A stretch of DNA of 64,000 nt, from assembly GCA_031271965.1 (NCBI GenBank), contig JAISUS010000029.1, positions 124,001 through 188,000 of the forward strand, given 5' to 3'. The stretch is from Prevotella sp. (GTDB lineage: Bacteria > Bacteroidota > Bacteroidia > Bacteroidales > Dysgonomonadaceae). How positions within the stretch are numbered: position 1 is the first letter of the stretch; each line of letters begins with the position of its first letter. Under the pieces are notes generated by a model. The model was not told where the DNA came from. It saw only the letters and a program-made list of their open reading frames with translations, and made no database searches. Position numbers and translations under genes: made by a program. Shown here piece after piece: positions 56,173-64,000 of this stretch.

Positions 56173-57309
56173 TTATCTATTACCGTACATCTGGTCGTAA
56201 TATTTTGTATAATCACCGGAGGTAACCTCATCTACCCACTGTTGATTGTCTAGATACCAATAGATAGTTCTTAGAATACCTTTATCGAATGTCGTTTCCG
56301 GTAACCATCCGAGCTCTTTGGATATTTTTGTCGGATCGATTGCATAGCGGTGGTCATGCCCTTGACGATCTTTTACAAAAGAAATAAGATCATCGTTTAT
56401 CCAACTGATATCTATGGAACCATCTTCGGCTTTTTCTTTCTTTTTAAGCGTTTCTCTATATTCAGGTTTGCTTTCCATTATATCGTGAATGGTTTTGATT
56501 ACCAGTTTCACTATATCGATATTCTTTTTCTCATTGTGTCCGCCTACATTATATACTTCGCCTAAACGGCCGCCATGCAGCACGGCATCTATAGCTTTGC
56601 AATGATCTTCTACATAGAGCCAGTCGCGCACATTACTTCCGTCTCCGTAAACAGGAAGTTGCTTTCCCTCCAGGATGTTGCGTATAATAAGTGGAATTAG
56701 CTTTTCAGGGAAGTGATATGGCCCGTAATTGTTTGAACAACGGGTAATATTTACCGGCATTTTATACGTTTCGCTATAAGCCTGCACTATCAGATCTCCT
56801 CCTGTTTTTGCTGCGCTATACGGTGAACGGGGATCGAGAGGTGTTGTTTCGGTAAAATAACCCTCCTCGCCCAGAGATCCGTATACTTCGTCTGTAGATA
56901 CCTGCAAAAACTTCACTCCTTTGTGCCATATAGGGTAGTTGTTTTCGTCTTTTCCCTCTGTCCAGAATTTTCTGGCTGTATCTAGCAGGTTTTGAGTCCC
57001 TAATATATTAACTTGTAAGAAAAGTTGTGGATTCTCAATACTTCTATCCACATGACTTTCAGCAGCAAAATTTACTACATAGTCAATTCTATGATTAGTG
57101 AAAATTTTTTCGGTAATAGTTCTGTCACAGATGTCTCCTTTTACGAAAACAACACGTGGGTCTTTAAGTTCCTGTGTCAGTGTGCCAAGGTTTCCCGCAT
57201 ATGTAAGCGCATCGAGAATAACCAATTTTGCCTGAGGGTGTGCAGCCAACATATGTTTTACAAAATTTGCGCCTATGAACCCAGCACCGCCAGTAATTAA
57301 ATAAGTCAT
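56173..57309 (-). CDS. rfbB: dTDP-glucose 4,6-dehydratase
   Basis: RfbB/RmlB (378 residues) is an extended SDR enzyme that makes dTDP-4-keto-6-deoxyglucose for rhamnose and related sugars. 'YLITGGAGFIGANFVKH' binds NAD; 'ESHVDRSIENP', 'VSTDEVYGSLG' (Thr/Asp/Glu catalytic set) and 'YSAAKTGGDLIVQAY' (Tyr/Lys) follow; 'DVRDWLYVEDHCKAI' is typical, here 'NVRDWLYVEDHCKAIDAVL'. The other rml genes are not adjacent. It is the first gene of an operon with a membrane protein, murB and murA. Confidence 0.95.
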   Translation of the reverse strand: MTYLITGGAGFIGANFVKHMLAAHPQAKLVILDALTYAGNLGTLTQELKDPRVVFVKGDICDRTITEKIFTNHRIDYVVNFAAESHVDRSIENPQLFLQVNILGTQNLLDTARKFWTEGKDENNYPIWHKGVKFLQVSTDEVYGSLGEEGYFTETTPLDPRSPYSAAKTGGDLIVQAYSETYKMPVNITRCSNNYGPYHFPEKLIPLIIRNILEGKQLPVYGDGSNVRDWLYVEDHCKAIDAVLHGGRLGEVYNVGGHNEKKNIDIVKLVIKTIHDIMESKPEYRETLKKKEKAEDGSIDISWINDDLISFVKDRQGHDHRYAIDPTKISKELGWLPETTFDKGILRTIYWYLDNQQWVDEVTSGDYTKYYDQMYGNR

Positions 57310-57343
57310 TTTTATTTTTACGTTTAATAAATGATATTATACG

Positions 57344-57351
57344 CAAAAATA
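57344..57351 (-). promoter_or_regulatory. -7 promoter element of the rfbB-murB-murA operon
   Basis: TATTTTTG on the minus strand matches TAnnTTTG, 34 bases before rfbB; a TTG about 18-20 bases further upstream may be the -33 element. Confidence 0.6.
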
Positions 57352-57456
57352 AGAAAAAAACAATATCAATGGTGTCTTACAAGTAATATAATATTGTAGG
57401 GCAAACGAAAAGAATTACGAATGATTATTTGAGAATGTGAGTTCGGTACCTTATTA

Positions 57457-58137
57457 TTAGAATTTATAGCCTAAGGTGGCTAAGGAGCTAACATTCTTAT
57501 ATTTGTAGGAATTATTGTTGCTGAGGTTTGTAAGGCCAAGTTCACAACTTAATCCGACTATAATTCTGCCGACTTCCATTCCTACTCCGCCTCCAATGCC
57601 AAAGTCGAATTTTTTCAGATTTCCATAAGTAAGCTTATCTGATTTTCCGAATGTGTCTTCTTCCGGAGTTTCTTTTATTTGGGTATTCCCGGTAATTTTT
57701 TCCTTATTCTTTCCGCCAATGCCATAAGCAATGTAAGGTCCCAGATTGAAATAAACGCATGTGCTGTTTGACATATACATTTTATATACGGCAAATACCG
57801 GCATTTCCAGATACATTTGATTCAATGTTCTATTTCTGTAAAATGCGCCTCCGGTTCCACCTATAATATTATCTTCTGTTTTTAATTTGGCACCTTTTGT
57901 CGTTAAAAATAATCCGGTTTGCAAATCAAAAGGGTTGTTAGGAAGGCTGTATTCTAACATAACTCCTCCCTGAAAGCCTATTTTCCCTTTTTTATTAACA
58001 AAATCAGATTCTATATCCCATGTTGAGTTAGATACATTAGCCCCTGCTCTGATACTAAGATTTAGTGAAGGTGAATACTGGGCAAAAAGGCTGATTGTTG
58101 TAAATAGAATAAATGCAATTAATGTAAATCTCTTCAT
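57457..58137 (-). CDS. PorT-like outer-membrane beta-barrel protein
   Basis: A 226-residue protein with a signal peptide (MKRFTLIAFILFTTISLFAQ). The mature part reads as an eight-strand barrel of the OMP_b-brl_2 kind: 'LSIRAGANVSNSTWDIESDF', 'GFQGGVMLEYSLPNNPFDLQTGLFLTTKGAK', 'YLEMPVFAVYKM', 'VYFNLGPYIAYGIGGK', 'FGIGGGVGMEVGRIIVGLSCELGLTNL', ending 'LATLGYKF'. Such proteins are common in the phylum and mostly of unknown function. It is a single gene, divergent from the secretion cluster. Confidence 0.82.
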   Translation of the reverse strand: MKRFTLIAFILFTTISLFAQYSPSLNLSIRAGANVSNSTWDIESDFVNKKGKIGFQGGVMLEYSLPNNPFDLQTGLFLTTKGAKLKTEDNIIGGTGGAFYRNRTLNQMYLEMPVFAVYKMYMSNSTCVYFNLGPYIAYGIGGKNKEKITGNTQIKETPEEDTFGKSDKLTYGNLKKFDFGIGGGVGMEVGRIIVGLSCELGLTNLSNNNSYKYKNVSSLATLGYKF

Positions 58138-58297
58138 AAGGCTGTTGTTTTGAATTGTGTAAAAGTATTAATAAAAATTTATAGAAAATATAGTTTTCCC
58201 TGCTAAATGCCCATATCATACAATTTAAGAGGCTTTTAGGCGTTAAGAATAAATAAATTGTACTTACTTTGCATATCGTATTACCCTGTTTTTGTGA

Positions 58298-59239
58298 ATG
58301 AAGGTTAATTGTATAATATTATTTTTCGTGTTTTTTGTCTTTAGTTCTGTTGCAGTCTATGGACAATGGGATGCGCAGTTGAGCCAATATTGGAGAATGA
58401 AAAATTATTATAATCCTTCATTTATAGGGCAAACAGATGCCATAGAAAGTTCGTTATTGCATCGTCAGCAGTGGGTTGGGTTGACGAATGCGCCGGCTAC
58501 TTCATTGATTTCATTGAATATGCCTATTCAATTTTTAGGTAAAGATCACGGGGTCGGTGTTATTGTTATGAATGAGAAAATAGGCTTGTTTTCAAATACA
58601 TCTACTTTAGGACAATATACATATAAAGTGAAATTTAAAAAAGGCAGGTATTTGAATATCGGTATACAGGGCGGGATGATGAATATTGATTTCGATGCAT
58701 CGAAGATACATATTCCAGACAGCGATTATCACGATAAGACAGATATCCCATCTGCGGGAGGAGATAAAAAGATAGATGCAGGAATAGGAATTTCGTGGAT
58801 AACACCTAATTATTATATTGGAGTGTCAGCTTCTCATCTATGGGAGCCATCTTTCGAACTAGATGACAATACATCGACATATATCCCGCGAGGATATTAT
58901 ATTATGGCGGGGTACAATATAAAGCTTAATAATCCGTTAATAGAGTTGCAACCGTCTGCCCTTTTTAAATCTGATGCTATTGCGCATCAATTGGATGTTA
59001 CGGCAAAAGTTGAATATAATAAGATGTTCTCTGGTGGAATATCTTGGAGAAAAGATGACGGTTTTGTATTTTTGTTGGGCGCGAGAATAAGAAATATCGA
59101 AGCTGGCTATTCTTATGACCTTTCTACATCAGAGATTGCAAAGGTAAGTAATGGCAGCCACGAGTTGTTTTTGCGTTACAGTATTCCGCTCGAAAAGAAA
59201 AAAGACCGGAGTGTTGGAAAAAGTATAAGAATACTATAG
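58298..59239 (+). CDS. porP: PorP/SprF family outer-membrane protein
   Basis: A 313-residue protein with a signal peptide ending 'AVYGQWDAQLSQYWRMKNYYNPSFIGQ'. 'ESSLLHRQQWVGLTNAPATSLISLNMPIQFLGKDHGVGVIVMNEKIGLFSN' is the hallmark of the PorP/SprF family, linked to type IX secretion. The C-terminal half continues as barrel strands (YIMAGYNIKLNNP, AGYSYDLSTSEIAKVSNGSHELFLRYSI). It lies 69 bases before gldK, as porP precedes porK in Porphyromonas gingivalis. Confidence 0.92.
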   Translation: MKVNCIILFFVFFVFSSVAVYGQWDAQLSQYWRMKNYYNPSFIGQTDAIESSLLHRQQWVGLTNAPATSLISLNMPIQFLGKDHGVGVIVMNEKIGLFSNTSTLGQYTYKVKFKKGRYLNIGIQGGMMNIDFDASKIHIPDSDYHDKTDIPSAGGDKKIDAGIGISWITPNYYIGVSASHLWEPSFELDDNTSTYIPRGYYIMAGYNIKLNNPLIELQPSALFKSDAIAHQLDVTAKVEYNKMFSGGISWRKDDGFVFLLGARIRNIEAGYSYDLSTSEIAKVSNGSHELFLRYSIPLEKKKDRSVGKSIRIL

Positions 59240-59308
59240 AGTTAAAATACAAGTTTACAAGCGTACGCTAAAAAAGCTTCGGGAAAATACGAAGCACAAG
59301 AAGTAAAT

Positions 59309-60730
59309 ATGAAACATTTGTTTTTTGCGATCATAGTTTTACTTGCGATATTCACATCCTGTGGAAAATCGATAGGATCGAGTATCGGAGGTGAAGTGAC
59401 CGGGGAAAAAAGCTCGTCGTGGGCTGAACCTACCCCATATGGAATGGTTTTAGTCTCGAGAGGTTCTATAGAGATGGGGCCTGCCGAAAGTGATTCCTTA
59501 TGGGATATAAAAGCTAATCCGAAAGGGGTATCTGTTGATAATTTCTGGATGGATGAAACAGAAGTAACAAATTCCAAATATCGCCAATTTGTGAATTGGG
59601 TGCGAGATTCCATTATTAGAGAGCGTTTGGCCGATCCCAGATACGGAGGTGATGAAACTTTCAAAATCACCGAAGATAGATATGGCGAACCTATAAAGCC
59701 TTACCTCAACTGGAAAAAGCCGATCCCTAAAAGGCCTCTTGAAGAGGAGGAACGGGCTATCAATAGTGTAACATATGTGCATCCGATAACTAAAGTGCGT
59801 GGAATAGATCCCCGGCAGATAAATTATTTTTACGAATGGTTCGATCATACCGAGGCTGCTAAGCGCAGAAACCGATTAAATCCGAATGAGAGAATATTAA
59901 ATACGGATATTCAGGTAAATCCTGAACAATCCGTAATGATATCAAAAGATACAGCATACATTAATGAAGACGGATTCCCGGTAAATGAAACAATCACACG
60001 CCCTTTATCATCCCTTTTCGATTTTGTACATTCTAAAATAGTGAATGTTTATCCGGATACTACTGTTTGGATAAATGATTTCAATAATGCGTATAATGAA
60101 CCTTATCTGCGGATGTATTTTTCCCACCCTGGCTATAATGATTACCCTGTGGTTGGCGTTACTTGGGAACAGGCAGAAGCTTTCTGTTTTTGGAGAACTC
60201 AGTATTATAAAATGGGACAACCTAGGAATGGACGTCCGATAGAGAATTTCCGCCTTCCTACCGAAGGGGAATGGGAATTTGCTGCTCGAAATGGACGTAC
60301 AGAAAATAAATACCCTTGGGATAAAGATGGAACGATGGATGAAAAAGCCTGTTTCATGGCAAACTTTAAACCCGGAGAAGGAAATTATACTAAGGACGGA
60401 AACTTGATTCCTGCGCGTGTGGCTTCTTATATTCCCAATCGTTTCGGTATATATGATCTGGCTGGAAATGTAGCTGAGTGGACATCAACGGCATATACTG
60501 AGTCGGGTACGGCAATGATGAATGATATGAATCCGCAATATAAATATGATGCTGCCAAAGAAGATCCCTATGCGGTTAAAAAGAAGGTTGTCAAAGGTGG
60601 CTCGTGGAAAGATGTGGGACGAAATATACGTGGTGACATGCGAGAAGGTGAATACCAAAATCAGCCTCGTTCTTACATCGGTTTTAGATGTGTAAGAACT
60701 CAAGTGGGCTTCTCTAAATCGAAAAAATAA
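59309..60730 (+). CDS. gldK: gliding/T9SS ring lipoprotein GldK (PorK)
   Basis: A 473-residue lipoprotein (lipobox TSC, Cys about residue 19) with a formylglycine-enzyme-like (SUMF1) fold: 'YGMVLVSRGSIEMG', 'DETEVTNSKYRQFVNW', 'YPVVGVTWEQAEAFCFWRT', 'FRLPTEGEWEFAARNGR', 'NRFGIYDLAGNVAEWTS', 'KKVVKGGSWKD' and 'RSYIGFRCVRT'. A long insertion (about 110-270) is typical of GldK. In P. gingivalis PorK forms an outer-membrane-attached ring with PorN. Its stop overlaps the start of gldN by one base (TAATG); gldL and gldM, which normally stand between, are absent. Confidence 0.92.
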   Translation: MKHLFFAIIVLLAIFTSCGKSIGSSIGGEVTGEKSSSWAEPTPYGMVLVSRGSIEMGPAESDSLWDIKANPKGVSVDNFWMDETEVTNSKYRQFVNWVRDSIIRERLADPRYGGDETFKITEDRYGEPIKPYLNWKKPIPKRPLEEEERAINSVTYVHPITKVRGIDPRQINYFYEWFDHTEAAKRRNRLNPNERILNTDIQVNPEQSVMISKDTAYINEDGFPVNETITRPLSSLFDFVHSKIVNVYPDTTVWINDFNNAYNEPYLRMYFSHPGYNDYPVVGVTWEQAEAFCFWRTQYYKMGQPRNGRPIENFRLPTEGEWEFAARNGRTENKYPWDKDGTMDEKACFMANFKPGEGNYTKDGNLIPARVASYIPNRFGIYDLAGNVAEWTSTAYTESGTAMMNDMNPQYKYDAAKEDPYAVKKKVVKGGSWKDVGRNIRGDMREGEYQNQPRSYIGFRCVRTQVGFSKSKK

Positions 60731-61749
60731 TGAAAAGATTACATAAATTAATAATCATATTGCTATTGAGCGTTGTTTCCTTTTCGTCAGTACAGGCCCA
60801 AGAATCACTTCGTGAGAGATTGGCCAGAAGACAGCAACAGGAACAGGGGGCAGTAACAGACAGTAGTCTGAAAGTGCCGAAATTATCTGTTCGTGCCGAA
60901 ATGATGAATGAAAATCAAACTCAGGACTTGTCGAATGCTACTTGGGTTCGCGAAATATACCGTTTCTTGGATCTGACAAAAGGGGAGAATGCCGCATTGT
61001 ATTATCCCGAACAGGCGGAGAATGATAAGATGAATCTGTTCACTATGATTTTCAAATTGATGGAGAATAATAGCCTGCCTATCTATCGGTGGAATAACGG
61101 AAATGAGTTGTTTACAGATCGGATGAAAGAAAACTTTGGCGACATTCTTACTAAATTGGAAATTCCGTATCAAAAAAATGGGGAGAATTATGTTTACGAT
61201 GAATTCAGTATTCCGAACAATGAAGCTCTTGGTTATTATATAAAAGAGGCTTGGTATTTCGACCAGTCTAATTCTGTGTTGGGAGTAAAAACTGTAGCTA
61301 TCTGCCCTGTTGTAATACGCGAGCAATATTTTGATGAAGAAAGCACCTTGTCTACAGCCAGCCGTATGCCGCTTTTTTGGATACCGTACGAATCTGTCCG
61401 TCCATACGCAGCCCGCATGCCTATTATGACTTCTGACAGGAATAATGTGATGACGAAGACTATCGACGATTATTTCAGATTAAGGCTTTATGACGGAGAA
61501 ATATATAAAACCACCAATATGGAAAATAAGCTGATGGTGGAGAAGTACAAGGATGCGGAAGTCCGGAAACAGGCTGAGAAGGAGATAGAAGGAGAACTTA
61601 AACAATTTGAACATAATTTGTGGGTAACAAATGATTCTATAACTGATACTCAATCTAAGAATAAAAGCAAGAATGCTAGAAACGCTAAAATAAGTAAGCC
61701 AAAAGGAGGCTCTTCGGGTGCAACTTATTCGGCAAGAGATAGAAGGTAA
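60730..61749 (+). CDS. gldN: gliding/T9SS ring protein GldN (PorN)
   Basis: A 339-residue periplasmic protein (signal MKRLHKLIIILLLSVVSFSSVQAQ). 'NATWVREIYRFLDLTKGENAALYYPEQAENDKMNLFTMIFKLMENNSLPIYRW', 'YIKEAWYFDQSNSVLGVKTVAICPVVI' and 'PLFWIPYESVRPYAARMPIMTSDRNN' are GldN/PorN signatures. The C-terminal about 60 residues are basic and low in complexity. Directly coupled to gldK. A weak hairpin (61774-61802) follows before panE. Confidence 0.92.
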   Translation: MKRLHKLIIILLLSVVSFSSVQAQESLRERLARRQQQEQGAVTDSSLKVPKLSVRAEMMNENQTQDLSNATWVREIYRFLDLTKGENAALYYPEQAENDKMNLFTMIFKLMENNSLPIYRWNNGNELFTDRMKENFGDILTKLEIPYQKNGENYVYDEFSIPNNEALGYYIKEAWYFDQSNSVLGVKTVAICPVVIREQYFDEESTLSTASRMPLFWIPYESVRPYAARMPIMTSDRNNVMTKTIDDYFRLRLYDGEIYKTTNMENKLMVEKYKDAEVRKQAEKEIEGELKQFEHNLWVTNDSITDTQSKNKSKNARNAKISKPKGGSSGATYSARDRR

Positions 61750-61773
61750 TTTAAAAGCAAAAAATAAAAATAT

Positions 61774-61802
61774 AGTGGCTATTTCGGTAAGGAGTAGCCA
61801 TT
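61774..61802 (+). terminator. weak terminator after gldN
   Basis: AGTGGCTA and TAGCCATT form an 8-bp stem (one G-T pair) with a 13-base loop, followed by CTGTTATTTG. The short T-run makes it a weak candidate for the end of the porP-gldK-gldN transcript. Confidence 0.4.
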
Positions 61803-61826
61803 CTGTTATTTGAAAATACAGAATAT

Positions 61827-62753
61827 ATGACATTAAAATATGGAGTTATAGGCTCAGGAGCTATCGGTGGATATTATGGCGGGAAGTTAGCCCATTCGGG
61901 AAAAGAGGTTCATTTTCTTTTTCATTCCGATTATAATTATGTAAAGGAAAATGGGTTGAGAGTAGATTCTGTAAAAGGAAACTTTCATCTCGATTCGGTT
62001 TTAGCATATAATAATACTTCCGAAATGCCGAAATGTGATGTTGTATTTGTGTGCTTGAAATCGACAAACAATAAGCTTCTTAAAGAGCTGTTGCCACCAC
62101 TTTTGCATAAAGATACTTTGGTTATCCTTATTCAGAACGGATTGGGATTAGAGGCTGACTTGCAGCAAGATTTTCCAAACTTAAGGATTGCCGGGGGATT
62201 GGCTTTTATTTGTTCCAGTAAAATAAGAGAAGGGCATATTGCCCACTTCGATGAAGGAAAGCTTAATTTAGGTTCATATTCATGTGACGATGAGTCTTTA
62301 TTAAAACTGGTTTGCTCCGATTTTCAGCAAGCAGGAGTGGAAACCCGTATCCTGCAACTAGAAATGGCACGATGGATGAAGCTTGTGTGGAATATTCCAT
62401 ATAATGGAATGACAGTTGTGTTGAATACGACTACTGATAAGCTAATGAGTAATACGCATACTGAAAATCTCTTGCGAAAAATGATGCTTGAAGTAATTAA
62501 TGGAGCCAACCAAGTAGGGAAAGATAGATTTACGATACCGGAAACATATGCTGATGGCATATTAGATATGACACGTCATATGGTACCCTACTCGCCTAGT
62601 ATGAAATTGGATTATGATTATCATCGTCCTCTTGAGATTGATTATATATATAGTCGTCCTATTCTTGAAGCGGGGAAAGCCGGATATGATATGGTGTGTG
62701 TCTCCATGCTTGAGAAACAATTGAGATTTATTGAAAGTCAGTATTTAAAATAA
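61827..62753 (+). CDS. panE: 2-dehydropantoate 2-reductase family protein
   Basis: A 308-residue NADP-dependent reductase. 'YGVIGSGAIGGYYGGKLAHSGKEVHFLFHSD' is the Rossmann GxGxxG fingerprint; 'DVVFVCLKSTNN', 'LVILIQNGLGLE' and 'GGLAFICSSKIREGHIAHFDEGKLNLG' are family motifs; 'MARWMKLVWNIPYNGMTVVLNTT' carries the catalytic Lys and Asn, and 'SPSMKLDYDYHRPLEIDYIYSRPI' the second Ser/Lys/Glu site. Ketopantoate reduction for coenzyme A is the default call, but related reductases act on other keto acids. Confidence 0.88.
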   Translation: MTLKYGVIGSGAIGGYYGGKLAHSGKEVHFLFHSDYNYVKENGLRVDSVKGNFHLDSVLAYNNTSEMPKCDVVFVCLKSTNNKLLKELLPPLLHKDTLVILIQNGLGLEADLQQDFPNLRIAGGLAFICSSKIREGHIAHFDEGKLNLGSYSCDDESLLKLVCSDFQQAGVETRILQLEMARWMKLVWNIPYNGMTVVLNTTTDKLMSNTHTENLLRKMMLEVINGANQVGKDRFTIPETYADGILDMTRHMVPYSPSMKLDYDYHRPLEIDYIYSRPILEAGKAGYDMVCVSMLEKQLRFIESQYLK

Positions 62754-62755
62754 AA

Positions 62756-62786
62756 AAAGAGCAGGTTAAAATCCTGCTCTTTTTTT
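62756..62786 (+). terminator. terminator between panE and mgsA
   Basis: AAAGAGCAGG and CCTGCTCTTT form a 10-bp stem with a 7-base loop and T-run; the A-run on the left side allows termination of mgsA from the other strand as well. Confidence 0.85.
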
Positions 62787-62818
62787 ATTCTTTTATTCTT
62801 TTATTCTTTTATTCTTTT
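62787..62818. repeat. 8-bp tandem repeat (ATTCTTTT x4)
   Basis: Four perfect copies of ATTCTTTT follow the terminator T-run and extend into the last codons of mgsA (minus strand AAAAGAAT), covering its stop codon. Confidence 0.9.
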
Positions 62819-63286
62819 GAAATTAGCATCGAATTTAGCTCTGTCAAAAATTTCATACCGTGGCAGAGTCGGTTTGTAGTCTTCAATATCCCAAAGTGTA
62901 CTTGTTATCATTAGATCTGCACTATAGCGGTTACATGCAATAGGTACATTGTGTACACGGCATTGGCGAAGCAACATCATAATATCTGCTTCATGGGGTT
63001 GAGGATTTAGGTCGTCTATCAGAAAGATCGCTAAATCTATTTCATGGCGTACTACCATAGCTGCAATTTCAGCATCACCACCAAGGGGGCCCGAATTCAT
63101 ACGGGTAATATCTGCCTGGATGCCTTTTTCTTCGAAAGCTTCTTTTATTAGAGTACCTGTAGTTCCTGTGCATACCAAGTGCTGGCTTGACAGGAACGAA
63201 GAGTTGTAATAACACCATTCTACCATATCTGCTTTGCGGTGATCGTGTGCTACCAATGCTATGGTTAATTTTTTCTTCATATTCAT
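62801..63286 (-). CDS. mgsA: methylglyoxal synthase
   Basis: MgsA (161 residues) converts dihydroxyacetone phosphate to methylglyoxal and phosphate. 'LTIALVAHDHRKADMVEWC' (Asp/His region), 'HLVCTGTTGTLIKEAF' (phosphate loop), 'SGPLGGDAEIAAMVVRHEIDLAIFLIDDLNPQPHEADIMMLLRQCRVHNVPIACNRYSADLMITS' cover the fold, with the catalytic Asp in GGDAE. Two Met codons at positions 1 and 3 are both possible starts. The last codons (KRIKE) lie in an 8-bp tandem repeat. Its promoter carries a palindrome. Confidence 0.96.
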   Translation of the reverse strand: MNMKKKLTIALVAHDHRKADMVEWCYYNSSFLSSQHLVCTGTTGTLIKEAFEEKGIQADITRMNSGPLGGDAEIAAMVVRHEIDLAIFLIDDLNPQPHEADIMMLLRQCRVHNVPIACNRYSADLMITSTLWDIEDYKPTLPRYEIFDRAKFDANFKRIKE

Positions 63287-63305
63287 TTATTTTATGTAAT
63301 AAACT

Positions 63306-63328
63306 CAAAGGTAATATTTTTATTACCT
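63306..63328 (-). promoter_or_regulatory. mgsA promoter -7 box with overlapping palindrome
   Basis: TACCTTTG (63306-63313, minus strand) matches TAnnTTTG, 20 bases before mgsA. AGGTAATA and TATTACCT (63309-63316 and 63321-63328) form an 8-bp inverted repeat with 4-base spacing that covers the -7 box on one side, a possible operator. The rest of the gene-free stretch to 63559 shows no RNA gene. Confidence 0.5.
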
Positions 63329-63559
63329 AATTTGTTATGTTTCGGCTAAACTTTATTGAATAAATGTCTTATTGCATCCCGGTTTAGTTAGTGCTACTCA
63401 TTATTGTTAATGAATGTTCGGTTGTGTTATTTTTATGTTAAAAGACAAAGGGCCATGCCGAATTTAGATGAGAATGTGCATCCTATAAAATAGAATGAAG
63501 TTAAATCCAGACTTGGATAGCTCCCTTAATCTTAACCTAATTTTAAATATATAACACTA

Positions 63560-64000
63560 ATGAACAAAAAAATTATTAATCTGTTTTTAGCTTTTTCATT
63601 AAGCTTATTTGTATTTACGGCGTGTAGCAATGATGACGACAAAGATCTTGTTTTGGAAAAAAGCGAAGTAACTGTTGATCTTGGAGGGACAACAACCGTG
63701 AAAATTACAAAAGGAAATAGTGGTTATAAAGTTACTCCGGCCGATGCTACTGTTGCAACGGCAACATTGGAGGGCAATGTAATAACTATAACTGGAGTAA
63801 AGGCAGGCGAAACAACAATTACAGTTATAGATAATGAAAAGAAATCCGCTACTTTGAAGGTGAAAGTAGCTACTTATGCGGAACAAATTGCTGCTACGTA
63901 TAATGGAGATTTGTCTATTACATTGCCTGGTGGTAATCCTGAGGTAAGCAAAAAAGACATAGTGTTGGCTACATCAGGAGAAAAAGTTAAACTGACTCTG
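63560..64000 (+). CDS. lipoprotein with Ig-like and calycin-like domains (C-terminus beyond window)
   Basis: 147 codons are present. It opens with a lipoprotein signal (lipobox TAC, Cys about residue 22, then SNDDD). Residues about 32-103 look like a bacterial Ig-like (Big_2) domain (VTVDLGGTTTVKITKG, 'VTPADATVATATLEGNVITITGVKAGETTITVID'). From about residue 105, 'EQIAATYNGDLSITLPGGNPEVSKKDIVL' resembles the start of the calycin-like repeats in Bacteroidales surface lipoproteins. Function unknown; the gene runs off the window. Confidence 0.75.
   Translation, partial: MNKKIINLFLAFSLSLFVFTACSNDDDKDLVLEKSEVTVDLGGTTTVKITKGNSGYKVTPADATVATATLEGNVITITGVKAGETTITVIDNEKKSATLKVKVATYAEQIAATYNGDLSITLPGGNPEVSKKDIVLATSGEKVKLTL

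Noticed and set aside
62787..62818. CRISPR-like or phase-variation repeat
   Set aside because: Units are 8 bp without spacers, and added units would not change the mgsA frame before its stop, so classic phase variation is unlikely.

Overview
The window looks like a chromosomal segment of a Bacteroidales bacterium, most likely Dysgonomonas or a close relative. I infer this from low G+C, from several promoters with the Bacteroidetes -7 box TAnnTTTG, from the near absence of Shine-Dalgarno sequences, and from gene content: Gld/Por secretion parts, a putative beta-barrel porin, a methylmalonyl-CoA carboxylase cluster, GH13/GH29/GH35 glycosidases and TonB-dependent uptake. No rRNA, tRNA, CRISPR array, prophage or intact insertion sequence was seen.

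Layout. 1-962: a truncated AAA+ ATPase (minus). 1166-4087: a binding-protein-like gene and a large putative porin (minus). 4183-11680: a histidine operon on the minus strand, in transcription order promoter, leader peptide with four consecutive His codons, attenuator, hisG, GNAT, hisD, five accessory genes, a dispersed repeat, hisC, hisB. 11696-14343: a TPR protein / ECF sigma / anti-sigma-like / Spy-like operon (minus). 14613-19113: aconitase, GNAT, citrate synthase, DUF423 (plus). 19180-27278: two head-GIN (DUF2807) adhesin-like proteins flank methylmalonyl-CoA epimerase-mmdA-small protein-mmdC, a GH29 fucosidase and two related lipoproteins. 27424-35257: der, smpB, metH, a DUF6056 membrane protein and a metal ABC permease (plus). 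35254-36567: a split ThrE-type exporter (minus). 36712-38604: a GH35 beta-galactosidase (plus). 38766-47175: an alpha-glucan/maltodextrin operon (minus: GH77, GH13, LacI, MFS, GH13). 47354-52692: an operon (minus) of ECF S component, phosphoribosyltransferase, TonB receptor, Tat-exported DUF362 protein and a polyferredoxin membrane protein. 53060-57309: rfbB, a membrane protein, murB and murA (minus). 57457-61749: an outer-membrane barrel gene (minus), then porP/sprF-gldK-gldN (plus). 61827-64000: panE, mgsA and a truncated lipoprotein gene.

How the genes work together. The histidine operon is probably controlled by ribosome-mediated attenuation. The aconitase/citrate synthase pair supplies the oxidative branch to 2-oxoglutarate, but a GNAT gene sits where isocitrate dehydrogenase would be expected. 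The epimerase/carboxylase cluster belongs to the succinate-propionate route, but the membrane decarboxylase subunit is missing and the gamma-like protein is very short. The secretion cluster keeps the outer-membrane ring genes gldK and gldN fused end to start, without the gldL-gldM motor genes between them. The ECF/TonB/DUF362/polyferredoxin operon reads like an uptake-plus-redox module for an unidentified compound.

Starts were moved inward from the longest open frame where a signal peptide, family alignment or promoter position argued for it; those cases are stated. All functional calls come from reading the sequence; no database search was run.
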